In this document: one piece after another, positions 55,121 to 61,869 of the stretch
Position numbering within the stretch: the first letter of the stretch is position 1
Layout: every line of letters starts with the position of its first letter
From: an uncultured Bacteroidales bacterium
GTDB lineage: Bacteria > Bacteroidota > Bacteroidia > Bacteroidales > Paludibacteraceae
Length of the DNA stretch: 64,000 nt
Reading direction: 5' to 3'
NCBI GenBank assembly: GCA_900319005.1
Contig: ONMV01000003.1
Span: forward strand, 175,420 to 239,419
Made by a program: the position numbers and the translations under genes
The notes under the pieces: generated by a model
The model's input: the letters and a program-made list of their open reading frames with translations, nothing else
Databases searched by the model: none
What the model was told of the DNA's origin: nothing

Positions 55121-56740
55121 ATGATGAAATATAAATTAAGTGTTGTATTATTATTTTGCGCCGCTGTCTTGAGCGCAAATGTGAAGAAGGAGAGTCGCCA
55201 TTTCCTGACGACCGAAGCGGGTATAGGCTATTCGTCTTTTCTTAACTCCTCTGATTTAGGCAAGTCTTCCGGACTCGTCGGAGGTAAGGTGCAGGTGGGG
55301 TATGAATGGAATTATCGGCATTTTATACTCCATACCGGTCTTGAGTTCTCCCTCATTAGTGATCAGATTAAGGCGACCCCTAATCCCGGAGAAGTGCCTT
55401 ATACACAGGGACTTATAGGAGCTCCGATGAGCATGCATTATGCCTTCCCCTCCTATACTGTCAAGCCGCTGATGGGGCAGGTGAATATACCTGTTCAGGT
55501 AGGTGCCGTGTTCCAAAACCGCTATTATTTCTTAGCCGGTGCGCGGATTGGTCTGCCAGTCATTCATACCGCTTCTACTTCCGCACAACTGCATACCTAC
55601 CTCACCGATCCGACGCTCATCGGAGAACTCAATAACGTCCCTGTTCATGACGCTTATACCTCTTCCGAGAGAGCCTCGCATACATGGTCGGCAAGTATGA
55701 TCAATGCGCAGCTTTCAGCGGAGTTTGGATTGATTCTCAACTCTTTCTGGGAGAAACCAGAGCCCAAAACCAAAGGACGCCAGTCCAGAAATGCATCGTC
55801 CATGCGTGGCCGATCGAAAGGTGGTAAAAAACCCATCCTCTATCGCGTGGCGGTCTTTGCCGATTATGGCATCACTTCGGCAATCCAATCCCCGGCACAA
55901 CCTGTCCCCCTTGCTACGGTTGAATCAACCCCGCAGAACGCTCGTCAGGTGACCCTCAATGATTATTTTGCTTCGCAGACAGGCAAGGCTAACTCGCTAC
56001 TCGTCGGCGCTAAGTTTGCTATTCTCTTCCAACTCAACGAGCAGAAGCCCGCCAAACCGGTGCCTTCTTATTTCGATATCTATATCGCGGACGCAAATAC
56101 CTCCAAACCAATACCTGCCAGTCTGGAGATTTACGACCATGCTAAGAAACGCGCCCAGAAACGCGAAGCACGAAATGGACGTACGCGTTATCGCGCTAAA
56201 ACAGGTGAATATACCATCACGGCTTCTAATGCGCAGTATTATCCTGAAAAACAGACTGTTACAATGGATGAAGAAGGAATCACGGATACTCTCCGATTTG
56301 CCCTTCAACCGCTGCCGGCACCCGTCGTAATAGATACTCCGATCATCGAAGTGCCCATCAAAGTGGGAACCAAAGTGGTGTTGCATAATCTCTTCTTTGC
56401 GACCAACAAAACGTATATTCTCCCTGAGTCCGAAGATGCCCTCAATGACTTGGCTGCATTCTTAACCAAGCATAGCACCGTAGCGATCCGCATCACAGGT
56501 CATACCGATGCAGTCGGCTCCGAAGAAGCCAACCAGCGTCTCTCCGAAGGACGTGCTAACGCGGTCCGCGATGAACTCATCAAGAGAGGTATAGACCCGA
56601 CTCGCATTGAGGCGGAAGGTAAAGGCGAGAACGAGCCTATTGCCGATAATGCGACCGAAGAAGGACGCGCTAAGAACCGCCGCGTGGAGTTCACAATCAT
56701 CTCCACCGGGGACGAAGATATCGAGCAGATCAAAGAGTAA
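55121..56740 (+). CDS. Outer-membrane barrel-OmpA fusion, paralogue 3
   Basis: A 539-residue protein: signal peptide (KLSVVLLFCAAVLSA), then an N-terminal barrel-like part that is the third paralogue (VNIPVQVGAVFQNRYYFLAG, YRVAVFADYGITS, NSLLVGAKFAILFQLNE). A small beta domain (TSKPIPASLEIYDHAKKRA) follows, and last an OmpA peptidoglycan-binding domain: LHNLFFATNKTYILPESEDA, ITGHTDAVGSEEANQRLSEG, RAKNRRVEFTI, with the diaminopimelate-binding Asp and Arg in place. It probably anchors the secreted-protein locus to the cell wall. It lies 3 bp after the C10 gene and is closed by a terminator. Confidence 0.88.
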   Translation: MMKYKLSVVLLFCAAVLSANVKKESRHFLTTEAGIGYSSFLNSSDLGKSSGLVGGKVQVGYEWNYRHFILHTGLEFSLISDQIKATPNPGEVPYTQGLIGAPMSMHYAFPSYTVKPLMGQVNIPVQVGAVFQNRYYFLAGARIGLPVIHTASTSAQLHTYLTDPTLIGELNNVPVHDAYTSSERASHTWSASMINAQLSAEFGLILNSFWEKPEPKTKGRQSRNASSMRGRSKGGKKPILYRVAVFADYGITSAIQSPAQPVPLATVESTPQNARQVTLNDYFASQTGKANSLLVGAKFAILFQLNEQKPAKPVPSYFDIYIADANTSKPIPASLEIYDHAKKRAQKREARNGRTRYRAKTGEYTITASNAQYYPEKQTVTMDEEGITDTLRFALQPLPAPVVIDTPIIEVPIKVGTKVVLHNLFFATNKTYILPESEDALNDLAAFLTKHSTVAIRITGHTDAVGSEEANQRLSEGRANAVRDELIKRGIDPTRIEAEGKGENEPIADNATEEGRAKNRRVEFTIISTGDEDIEQIKE

Positions 56741-56762
56741 ATTTCTCCCACGATCAGTGGCC

Positions 56763-56803
56763 AAAAAGGAGGAGGGTGTCTTTCGGATACCTTCCTCTTT
56801 TTT
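56763..56803 (+). terminator. Terminator at the end of the secreted-protein locus
   Basis: AAAAAGGAGGAGGGTGTC, a TTTC loop, GGATACCTTCCTCTTTTTT. A long stem with one bulge and six T after it. Confidence 0.8.
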
Positions 56804-56879
56804 CAAGCGGAGGCTCTAAGTTGCTTGTTCCTGACAAGGAAGGCTTTGTCCAAAATTGCCAAAACGGATAAATGAGAAT

Positions 56880-56982
56880 GTCGCTATGTCGCTATGTCGC
56901 TAATTTTGGGAGGTTAAATTGGGTGTAAGGCGTTGATAGATAGCGATTTATGAGATAGCGACAAAAGCGACAAAGCGACATG
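56880..56982. repeat. GTCGCTAT repeat, direct then inverted
   Basis: GTCGCTAT at 56880-56887 and 56888-56895, GTCGCTAA at 56896-56903, then inverted words ATAGCGA and AGCGACA near 56941-56982. The two arms could pair in RNA. Confidence 0.65.
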
Positions 56983-57175
56983 TGTGAAAAATGAAGATGG
57001 AAAATTGTTACTGGAAAAAAGGTATAGGGTGTATAGCGAAGGGGTAAGGACATTACTAAGTGATAAGCTTAATATCTAACGTATATCGAACAAATAACGA
57101 ACTAAGAACGAACTTATAACTAACGATAGGCAGTTAATCGGCAGATAAATGGTGGTGGTGACTAAAACTGAAAAA

Positions 57176-57223
57176 GGTTGAGAGGTTGAGAGGATGAGAG
57201 GATGAGAGGATGAGTGGATGAGT
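57176..57223. repeat. 8-bp tandem repeat, six units
   Basis: GGTTGAGA x2, GGATGAGA x2, GGATGAGT x2, exactly in register from 57176 to 57223. Confidence 0.9.
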
Positions 57224-57259
57224 ACATGTCCGTAATGCGAACGAGATGCGAACGATAAT

Positions 57260-57294
57260 AACAAAACAGACGCCCGTCGGACGTCTGTTTTGTT
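57260..57294. terminator. Terminator after gapA
   Basis: AACAAAACAGACG (57260-57272) pairs with CGTCTGTTTTGTT (57282-57294); loop CCCGTCGGA. It lies just downstream of the gapA stop on the minus strand and has T-rich tails in both directions. Confidence 0.88.
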
Positions 57295-57324
57295 ATATCC
57301 GTCAAGATTGGCGGATGGTTTTGA

Positions 57325-58392
57325 TTAGTGCAGCTCTGCGAGGTACTTGATCGTACGAACCATCTGGCTGGTGTAGCTGTTCTCGTTGTCGTACCAGCTA
57401 ACAACCTGTACCTGATAGGTGTCCTCGTCGATCTTAGCCACCATGGTCTGGGTAGCATCGAAGAGCGAACCGAACTTCATACCGATTACATCGCTCGAAA
57501 CGATCTCATCCTCGGTGTAACCGAAGGACTCGGTCTGAGCAGCCTTCATAGCAGCGTTGATACCTTCTTTGGTGATATCTTTACCCTTAACTACTGCTAC
57601 GAGGATCGTAGTAGAACCGGTCGGAGTCGGAACGCGCTGTGCAGAACCGATCAGTTTGCCGTTCAGCTCAGGGATAACGAGACCGATAGCCTTAGCTGCA
57701 CCGGTGGAGTTCGGAACGATGTTCTGTGCACCCGCACGGCTACGACGGAGATCACCCTTACGTTGCGGACCGTCGAGAATCATCTGGTCGCCGGTGTAAG
57801 CGTGGATAGTGGACATGATACCGCTCTGGATCGGAGCATAAGCGTGGAGCGCTGCAGCCATCGGAGCCAAGCAGTTGGTAGTACAAGAAGCTGCGGAGAT
57901 AACGGTATCAGCCGGGGTCAGGGTCTTGTGGTTTACATTGTAAACGATGGTCGGGAGGTCGTTACCTGCAGGAGCAGAGATAACTACTTTCTTAGCGCCA
58001 GCCTCGATGTGTGCAGAAGCTTTAGCTTTCGAGGTGTAGAAACCGGTACACTCGAGAACAACGTCGATGCCCAGCTCACCCCAAGGCAGCTCAGCTGCGT
58101 TCGGCTTAGCGTAGATAGTGATCTCTTTGCCGTCAACAGTGATCGAACCCGGAGTAACGACAGTCTTACCGTCCTCTGCGAGAACAGCATCTTTGTAAGC
58201 AACAGTGTGCTTGCCCTCACCGAACTTACCTGCGAAACCACCCTGAGCGGTGTCGTATTTGAGAAGGTGTGCCAACATTTTCGGGCTGGTCAAGTCGTTG
58301 ATTGCAACAACCTCGTAACCCTCTGCCTCGAACATCTGACGGAAAGCCAGACGACCAATACGGCCGAAACCGTTAATTGCTACTTTTGTCAT
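57325..58392 (-). CDS. gapA: Glyceraldehyde-3-phosphate dehydrogenase
   Basis: A 355-residue glycolytic enzyme. NAD-binding [12 protein letters not shown] at the start, the nucleophile Cys170 in [25 protein letters not shown] with the base-partner region, [13 protein letters not shown], and [15 protein letters not shown] near the C-terminus. Slightly longer than the E. coli enzyme because of small insertions such as [15 protein letters not shown], usual in the phylum. Single gene with its own promoter and terminator. Confidence 0.98.
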   Translation of the reverse strand: MTKVAINGFGRIGRLAFRQMFEAEGYEVVAINDLTSPKMLAHLLKYDTAQGGFAGKFGEGKHTVAYKDAVLAEDGKTVVTPGSITVDGKEITIYAKPNAAELPWGELGIDVVLECTGFYTSKAKASAHIEAGAKKVVISAPAGNDLPTIVYNVNHKTLTPADTVISAASCTTNCLAPMAAALHAYAPIQSGIMSTIHAYTGDQMILDGPQRKGDLRRSRAGAQNIVPNSTGAAKAIGLVIPELNGKLIGSAQRVPTPTGSTTILVAVVKGKDITKEGINAAMKAAQTESFGYTEDEIVSSDVIGMKFGSLFDATQTMVAKIDEDTYQVQVVSWYDNENSYTSQMVRTIKYLAELH

Positions 58393-58466
58393 AGTAATAA
58401 TAATTTAATTGTTTATTTAGTTTGATAATATTTGTTGAATTTGAACTTTGTTTCTCAAAGTGGCTA

Positions 58467-58497
58467 CAAAATTAGTATTTTTTTTGCATTTGCGCAA
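58467..58497 (-). promoter_or_regulatory. Promoter of gapA
   Basis: On the minus strand: TTG... as GCAAA (CAA at 58495-58497), 20 bases, TAATTTTG (58474-58467), then TAGCC. Leader about 70 bases. Confidence 0.82.
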
Positions 58498-58576
58498 ATA
58501 ATTCGTTCAAAAATTTTATTTTTGTAATCTATTATTTACAAAACCCGGTCTTTCTACTTTGTGCGAAGCGTTCTTT

Positions 58577-59275
58577 CTACTTTCTGCCGAAGTCCGCCGG
58601 TATTTCTCCCCATGCTTTGGTGTCCCATTTATAGATGGGGGTTGTCCATGTGTTATCATGGAGCCACATCTCGGCTTTGCGGAGCATAAAAAAGAGGTCT
58701 TGGTTTTGGGCATTCCACTCAATCTTGGTATCCGCGTGCCCTTTCTTGAGCCAAGCCAACGCGGTGCGGCTGTCGGTATAGAGTGCCCAAGGCAGGTTGT
58801 TCTGCTTGAGGTATGCCAAGCCCAGTACAATCGCCAAGAACTCGCCGATGTTATTCGTACCACCGTTAAAGGGTCCGCGATGAAAGACTTCGGTGCCGGT
58901 ATCGGCTATCACGCCGCGGAACTCCATCACACCCGGGTTACCGCTACATGCGGCATCCACTGCCAAAGCAGGGAGGATGGGAGTTGAGAGTTGAGAATTG
59001 AGAATTGAGAATTGAGAATTGAGAGTTGAGAGTTGACAATTGAGAATTGAGAATTGAGAATTGAGAGTTGAGTGTTGAGAATTTTGGGGTTTGCGGATGA
59101 TGTAGTTCTCCGGCGAAGAGGAGAATGCCTGCTCTGCTTCGGGACGGGAAGCGAAACCTTTGTATTTTGCTCCCTGCACCCCCTTGACCTGTGCTTCGCA
59201 GTCCTCCCATGTGTCGTAGATACCGGGTGTCTTACCGGACCACACAACGTAATATGCTGCTTTTTTCTTACTCAC
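58577..59275 (-). CDS. rnhA: Ribonuclease H with N-terminal viroplasmin domain and repeat-encoded linker
   Basis: A 232-residue RNase H that degrades RNA in RNA-DNA hybrids. The N-terminal caulimovirus viroplasmin-type domain covers residues 7-50 (YYVVWSGKTPGIYDTWEDC, GFASRPEAEQAF). The catalytic domain starts near 104 with D107 (VDAACSGNPG), E145 (NIGEFLAIV), D168 (YTDSRTALAW) and D218 (KWDTKAWGEIPADFG). Between them residues 65-97 are a repeating SQFSILN peptide encoded by fourteen 7-bp units. The start is GTG at 59275: the longer frame to 59308 would run into tRNA-Arg, and MSKKKAAYYVVW fits the family. Intact as read. Confidence 0.9.
   Translation of the reverse strand: MSKKKAAYYVVWSGKTPGIYDTWEDCEAQVKGVQGAKYKGFASRPEAEQAFSSSPENYIIRKPQNSQHSTLNSQFSILNCQLSTLNSQFSILNSQLSTPILPALAVDAACSGNPGVMEFRGVIADTGTEVFHRGPFNGGTNNIGEFLAIVLGLAYLKQNNLPWALYTDSRTALAWLKKGHADTKIEWNAQNQDLFFMLRKAEMWLHDNTWTTPIYKWDTKAWGEIPADFGRK
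58984..59081. repeat. Heptanucleotide repeat, 14 units, inside rnhA
   Basis: On the plus strand TTGAGAA or TTGAGAG repeats in strict 7-base register from 58984 to 59081, with one variant unit TTGACAA (59033) and one TTGAGTG (59068). Seven is not a multiple of three, so loss or gain of one or two units shifts the frame ahead of the catalytic domain. The unit itself contains no stop in any frame. Confidence 0.92.
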
Positions 59276-59283
59276 TGTTTTTG

Positions 59284-59355
59284 TAGTCCCTTTGGGAATC
59301 GAACCCAAATCTGAGCTTTAGGAGAGCCCTGTTCTATCCATTGAACTAAGAGACC
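59284..59355 (-). tRNA. tRNA-Arg (anticodon CCT)
   Basis: The minus strand folds with acceptor GGTCTCT/AGGGACT, D stem GTTC/GAAC, anticodon stem GGGCT/AGCTC with loop CTCCTAA (anticodon CCT, reads AGG), and T stem TTGGG/CCCAA with loop TTCGATT. Discriminator A, no CCA encoded. It sits 10 bases after the stop of the DUF2461 gene and 8 bases before the rnhA start. Confidence 0.93.
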
Positions 59356-59365
59356 AAAAGATGTA

Positions 59366-60082
59366 TTAACACCTCGACGGGAATTCGCCGTATTCCTCGA
59401 AGGTGTAATTGAGGAAGTCGTTCATCGGTTTGGCAGCTTTGGCGATGTCGATGATTTGTTCGATGAAATCGGGAGAAGTCACCGTTTCATCGCTCAGCGG
59501 TACCGACACTGTGTACATCTTATGTTTGAGCCATTCGGCATGTATAAAATCCGGATCAAAACCAGCGGGCACTTTCTTCAGACCCGTGCCCCAATAACTG
59601 TCAAAATCCTGTGCGAAGTATTTCTTCCATGATTTGGACCCCATAATCTGCTCCACCTCTTCGTAGTTGGCTTCTATCTCCGTGCGCAAAGCTTTTAACA
59701 ACTCTTTTCCGGGATCCCAGATTCCTGCCGCAAACATACACTGTCCGGGCTGAATATGCACGTAATACCCACCACGCATGGATTTCTTGCCCCACGTCTT
59801 GGGTTGCCCGGGTACGCCGGTAGCAGGGAAGACACCGAACCACTCTTTGTACGGTCGCTTGTCAGCCGAGAAACGGATGTCACGGTTGATACGCCAGATA
59901 CAGTCCTTCGGCTGAAGCCCTTTGAGCGTCGGATCGAACTCCGTCAGACGGCGGATATATTCCGTTGAAAACGCTACAAAGCGATCTCGGCACGCTTGGT
60001 ACCGAGCTCTGTTAGCGTCAAACCAATCCTTGTTGTTATTCACCGCCAACTCTGCCAAAAAATCAAGAGTCTCTCTCATCAA
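59366..60082 (-). CDS. DUF2461/TIGR02453 family protein
   Basis: A 238-residue protein of a widespread family of unknown function. Family features: LAELAVNNNKDWFDANRARY near the N-terminus, CIWRINRDIRFSADKRPYKE with paired Arg/Lys, GGYYVHIQPGQCMFAAGIWD, and LKHKMYTVSVPLSDE. A soluble cytosolic enzyme is likely, but no reaction is known to me. Two start codons are adjacent (60082 and 60079). It lies between rfbD and tRNA-Arg on the same strand. Confidence 0.9.
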   Translation of the reverse strand: MMRETLDFLAELAVNNNKDWFDANRARYQACRDRFVAFSTEYIRRLTEFDPTLKGLQPKDCIWRINRDIRFSADKRPYKEWFGVFPATGVPGQPKTWGKKSMRGGYYVHIQPGQCMFAAGIWDPGKELLKALRTEIEANYEEVEQIMGSKSWKKYFAQDFDSYWGTGLKKVPAGFDPDFIHAEWLKHKMYTVSVPLSDETVTSPDFIEQIIDIAKAAKPMNDFLNYTFEEYGEFPSRC

Positions 60083-60227
60083 GTTATTTACGATTTACAG
60101 ATCTACAGATTTACGATTTACAGATTTACGATTTACGATTTATTGACGAGTTTTATTTATTTACGATTTATGCGGCGGACAATCGTCAATTATTCTCAAT
60201 CGTCCATCAATCGTACCTCGTCAATCG
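60083..60227. repeat. TTTACGA/AATCGTC word clusters between rfbD and the DUF2461 gene
   Basis: TTTACGA and TTTACAG units repeat from about 60090 to 60140, and AATCGTC units from about 60181 to 60240. The second cluster runs into the end of rfbD. Related words lie at 29355-29378, 29497-29531, 61085-61130 and 61690-61716. Confidence 0.7.
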
Positions 60228-61091
60228 TCAAATCGTCAATTTATTTACGCATCTCTCCAACGATGCCTTCCAGTGCGGGATCTCGACACCGAAGGTCTTT
60301 TTGAACTTTGACTTGTCGAGTACGCTGTAGTGCGGACGCGGAGTCTTGTATTGATATTCTTCCGATAAAATCGGGCGAACTTGACATTTTTTGATGCCTG
60401 CGAGTTCATGGATAGCGAGGGTAAAATCGTACCATGAACACACACCTTCGTTGGTGAAATGATAGATGCCTGCGTGCCAAACAGGCGACTCAATCACCGT
60501 GAAGATCGCTTGTGCGAGGTCGGCTGCATAAGTAGGTGTACCGATTTGGTCAAAGACCACACCTAACTCGTTTTTCTCCTTTCCCAGTCGGATCATCGTC
60601 TTCACGAAGTTATTGCCGTAGGTGGAGTAGAGCCAAGCGGTACGGAGGATTACTGCTTCCGGACAAACCGCCAAGAGGGTCTTTTCGCCGGCGTATTTGG
60701 TGCGTCCGTACGCTGTACGCGGCGCTACAGGGTCAATTTCGCGGCAAGGTACATGCTCATCGCCGGAGAAGACATAATCGGTGCTGACATGGATGACCCG
60801 CACACCTTGATTACCTAACACGCCCAAGGCGTCGGCATTGATTTTCTGCGCAGTTGCTTCGTCCTCCTCCGCTTTATCCACGTTTGTATAAGCGGCACAA
60901 TTGACAATCAGATCGATGGCGTGAGCCTCCACGAAAGCCGATACGGCTGCTTTGTCCGTGATGTCCAATAGGTACGTATCGTCCGCCTCGATGACGTCCG
61001 TGAAGAAATACTGATGTTTCGCGTGCTCTTTACTCAGCACCCTCATCTCATTGCCTAACTGTCCGTTACTACCGGTTACAAGTATATTCAT
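60228..61091 (-). CDS. rfbD: dTDP-4-dehydrorhamnose reductase
   Basis: A 287-residue short-chain dehydrogenase that makes the last step of dTDP-L-rhamnose synthesis. NADPH-binding VTGSNGQLGNEMR at the start, VNCAAYTNVDKAEEDE, VSTDYVFSGDEHVPC, and the catalytic Tyr-Lys in PRTAYGRTKYAGE. The last residues (NKLTI) and stop codon are inside the AATCGTC word cluster, so the extreme C-terminus is repeat-derived. The rhamnose product suits the polysaccharide operon at 18-26 kb; rfbA and rfbB are not in this window. Confidence 0.96.
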   Translation of the reverse strand: MNILVTGSNGQLGNEMRVLSKEHAKHQYFFTDVIEADDTYLLDITDKAAVSAFVEAHAIDLIVNCAAYTNVDKAEEDEATAQKINADALGVLGNQGVRVIHVSTDYVFSGDEHVPCREIDPVAPRTAYGRTKYAGEKTLLAVCPEAVILRTAWLYSTYGNNFVKTMIRLGKEKNELGVVFDQIGTPTYAADLAQAIFTVIESPVWHAGIYHFTNEGVCSWYDFTLAIHELAGIKKCQVRPILSEEYQYKTPRPHYSVLDKSKFKKTFGVEIPHWKASLERCVNKLTI

Positions 61092-61137
61092 AAAGTCATT
61101 TACGATTTGGTCATTTACGATTTACGAGTTACGAATG

Positions 61138-61686
61138 TTAGAACGGGCTTTGGAATTCCGCCATTTTGGGGTGTTTTGTGTCTTTGTCGCTGATAATGCG
61201 CAGCTCTGTGGGGACTTGCCAATCGATTGCCAGATCCGGGTCGCTCAGGAGTAGTCCGCCGTCTGCCTCGGGGTGATAGAGGTTATCGCATTTATAGGTA
61301 AAAATAGCTTGGTTGCTCAGTACAGAGAATCCGTGCGCAAAGCCGCGGGGAATGAAGAACTGCCGTTTGTTCTCCTCGCTCAATTCGACGCTGTACCATT
61401 GTCCGAAAGTGGGGCTGTCTTTGCGCAGATCGACCGCAACATCCAACACCCTGCCTACCGTGCAGCAGACGAGTTTGGCTTGGGTATAAGGAGGACGTTG
61501 GAAATGCAAACCGCGTACTACGCCGTATGACGAACAGGACTGGTTGTCCTGCACGAAGCGTGCATCTATACCTGCGTCCAGATACCGCTGTTCGTTGTAT
61601 GTCTCCACAAAATACCCGCGTGCATCCTTGAATACCTGCGGTTCAATCACTAATAATCCCTCAATCGGCGTTTTGATAATATTCAT
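61138..61686 (-). CDS. rfbC: dTDP-4-dehydrorhamnose 3,5-epimerase
   Basis: A 182-residue cupin epimerase, the third step of dTDP-L-rhamnose synthesis. Family blocks: KDARGYFVETYNEQRYLDAG, FVQDNQSCSSYGVVRGLHFQ with the catalytic His, VVAVDLRKDSPTFGQW-like VDLRKDSPTFGQW, FFIPRGFAHGFSVLS, and YKCDNLYHPEADGG with the active-site Tyr. It precedes rfbD by 46 bp of repeat-like sequence on the same strand and has its own promoter. Confidence 0.96.
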   Translation of the reverse strand: MNIIKTPIEGLLVIEPQVFKDARGYFVETYNEQRYLDAGIDARFVQDNQSCSSYGVVRGLHFQRPPYTQAKLVCCTVGRVLDVAVDLRKDSPTFGQWYSVELSEENKRQFFIPRGFAHGFSVLSNQAIFTYKCDNLYHPEADGGLLLSDPDLAIDWQVPTELRIISDKDTKHPKMAEFQSPF

Positions 61687-61739
61687 CTAAGTATTTACGA
61701 TTTACAAATTTACGATGTATGGTTTTCAAAAAGCGGCTG

Positions 61740-61770
61740 CAAAGGTACGACTTTTTTTGCATATATGCAA
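61740..61770 (-). promoter_or_regulatory. Promoter of rfbC-rfbD
   Basis: On the minus strand: TTG (61770-61768), 20 bases, TACCTTTG (61747-61740), then CAGCCGCTTTTTG. Leader about 48 bases. Confidence 0.85.
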
Positions 61771-61789
61771 GAAAAGAATTAAAAATTTA

Positions 61790-61815
61790 CAAAAAAAGCA
61801 CCCATGAGGGTGCAT
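61790..61815 (-). terminator. Terminator of the right-edge secreted-protein gene
   Basis: On the minus strand GCACCC, TCAT, GGGTGC then TTTTTTT (stem 61798-61803 with 61808-61813). Confidence 0.88.
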
Positions 61816-61869
61816 TTGGGTTATCGGATGAAGGGAAGGCAACGACAAAGCTATCCGTATGTAGTCTTC

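Larger units (their letters stand above)
56804..57259. other. Gene-free stretch with short repeats
   Basis: I see no gene on either strand in these 456 bases. They contain an 8-bp repeat cluster at 56880-56982, an AACGAACTAAG-like word group at 57078-57130, and a 6-unit 8-bp tandem repeat at 57176-57223. Confidence 0.6.

Noticed and set aside
58984-59081. CRISPR-like array
   Set aside because: The periodic signal is a 7-bp simple repeat with no spacers, and no cas gene is near.
60083-60304. Plus-strand frame reading RFTIYDL-like peptides
   Set aside because: It is the translation of the TTTACGA words and the antisense of rfbD; such peptides are typical false genes in repeat DNA.
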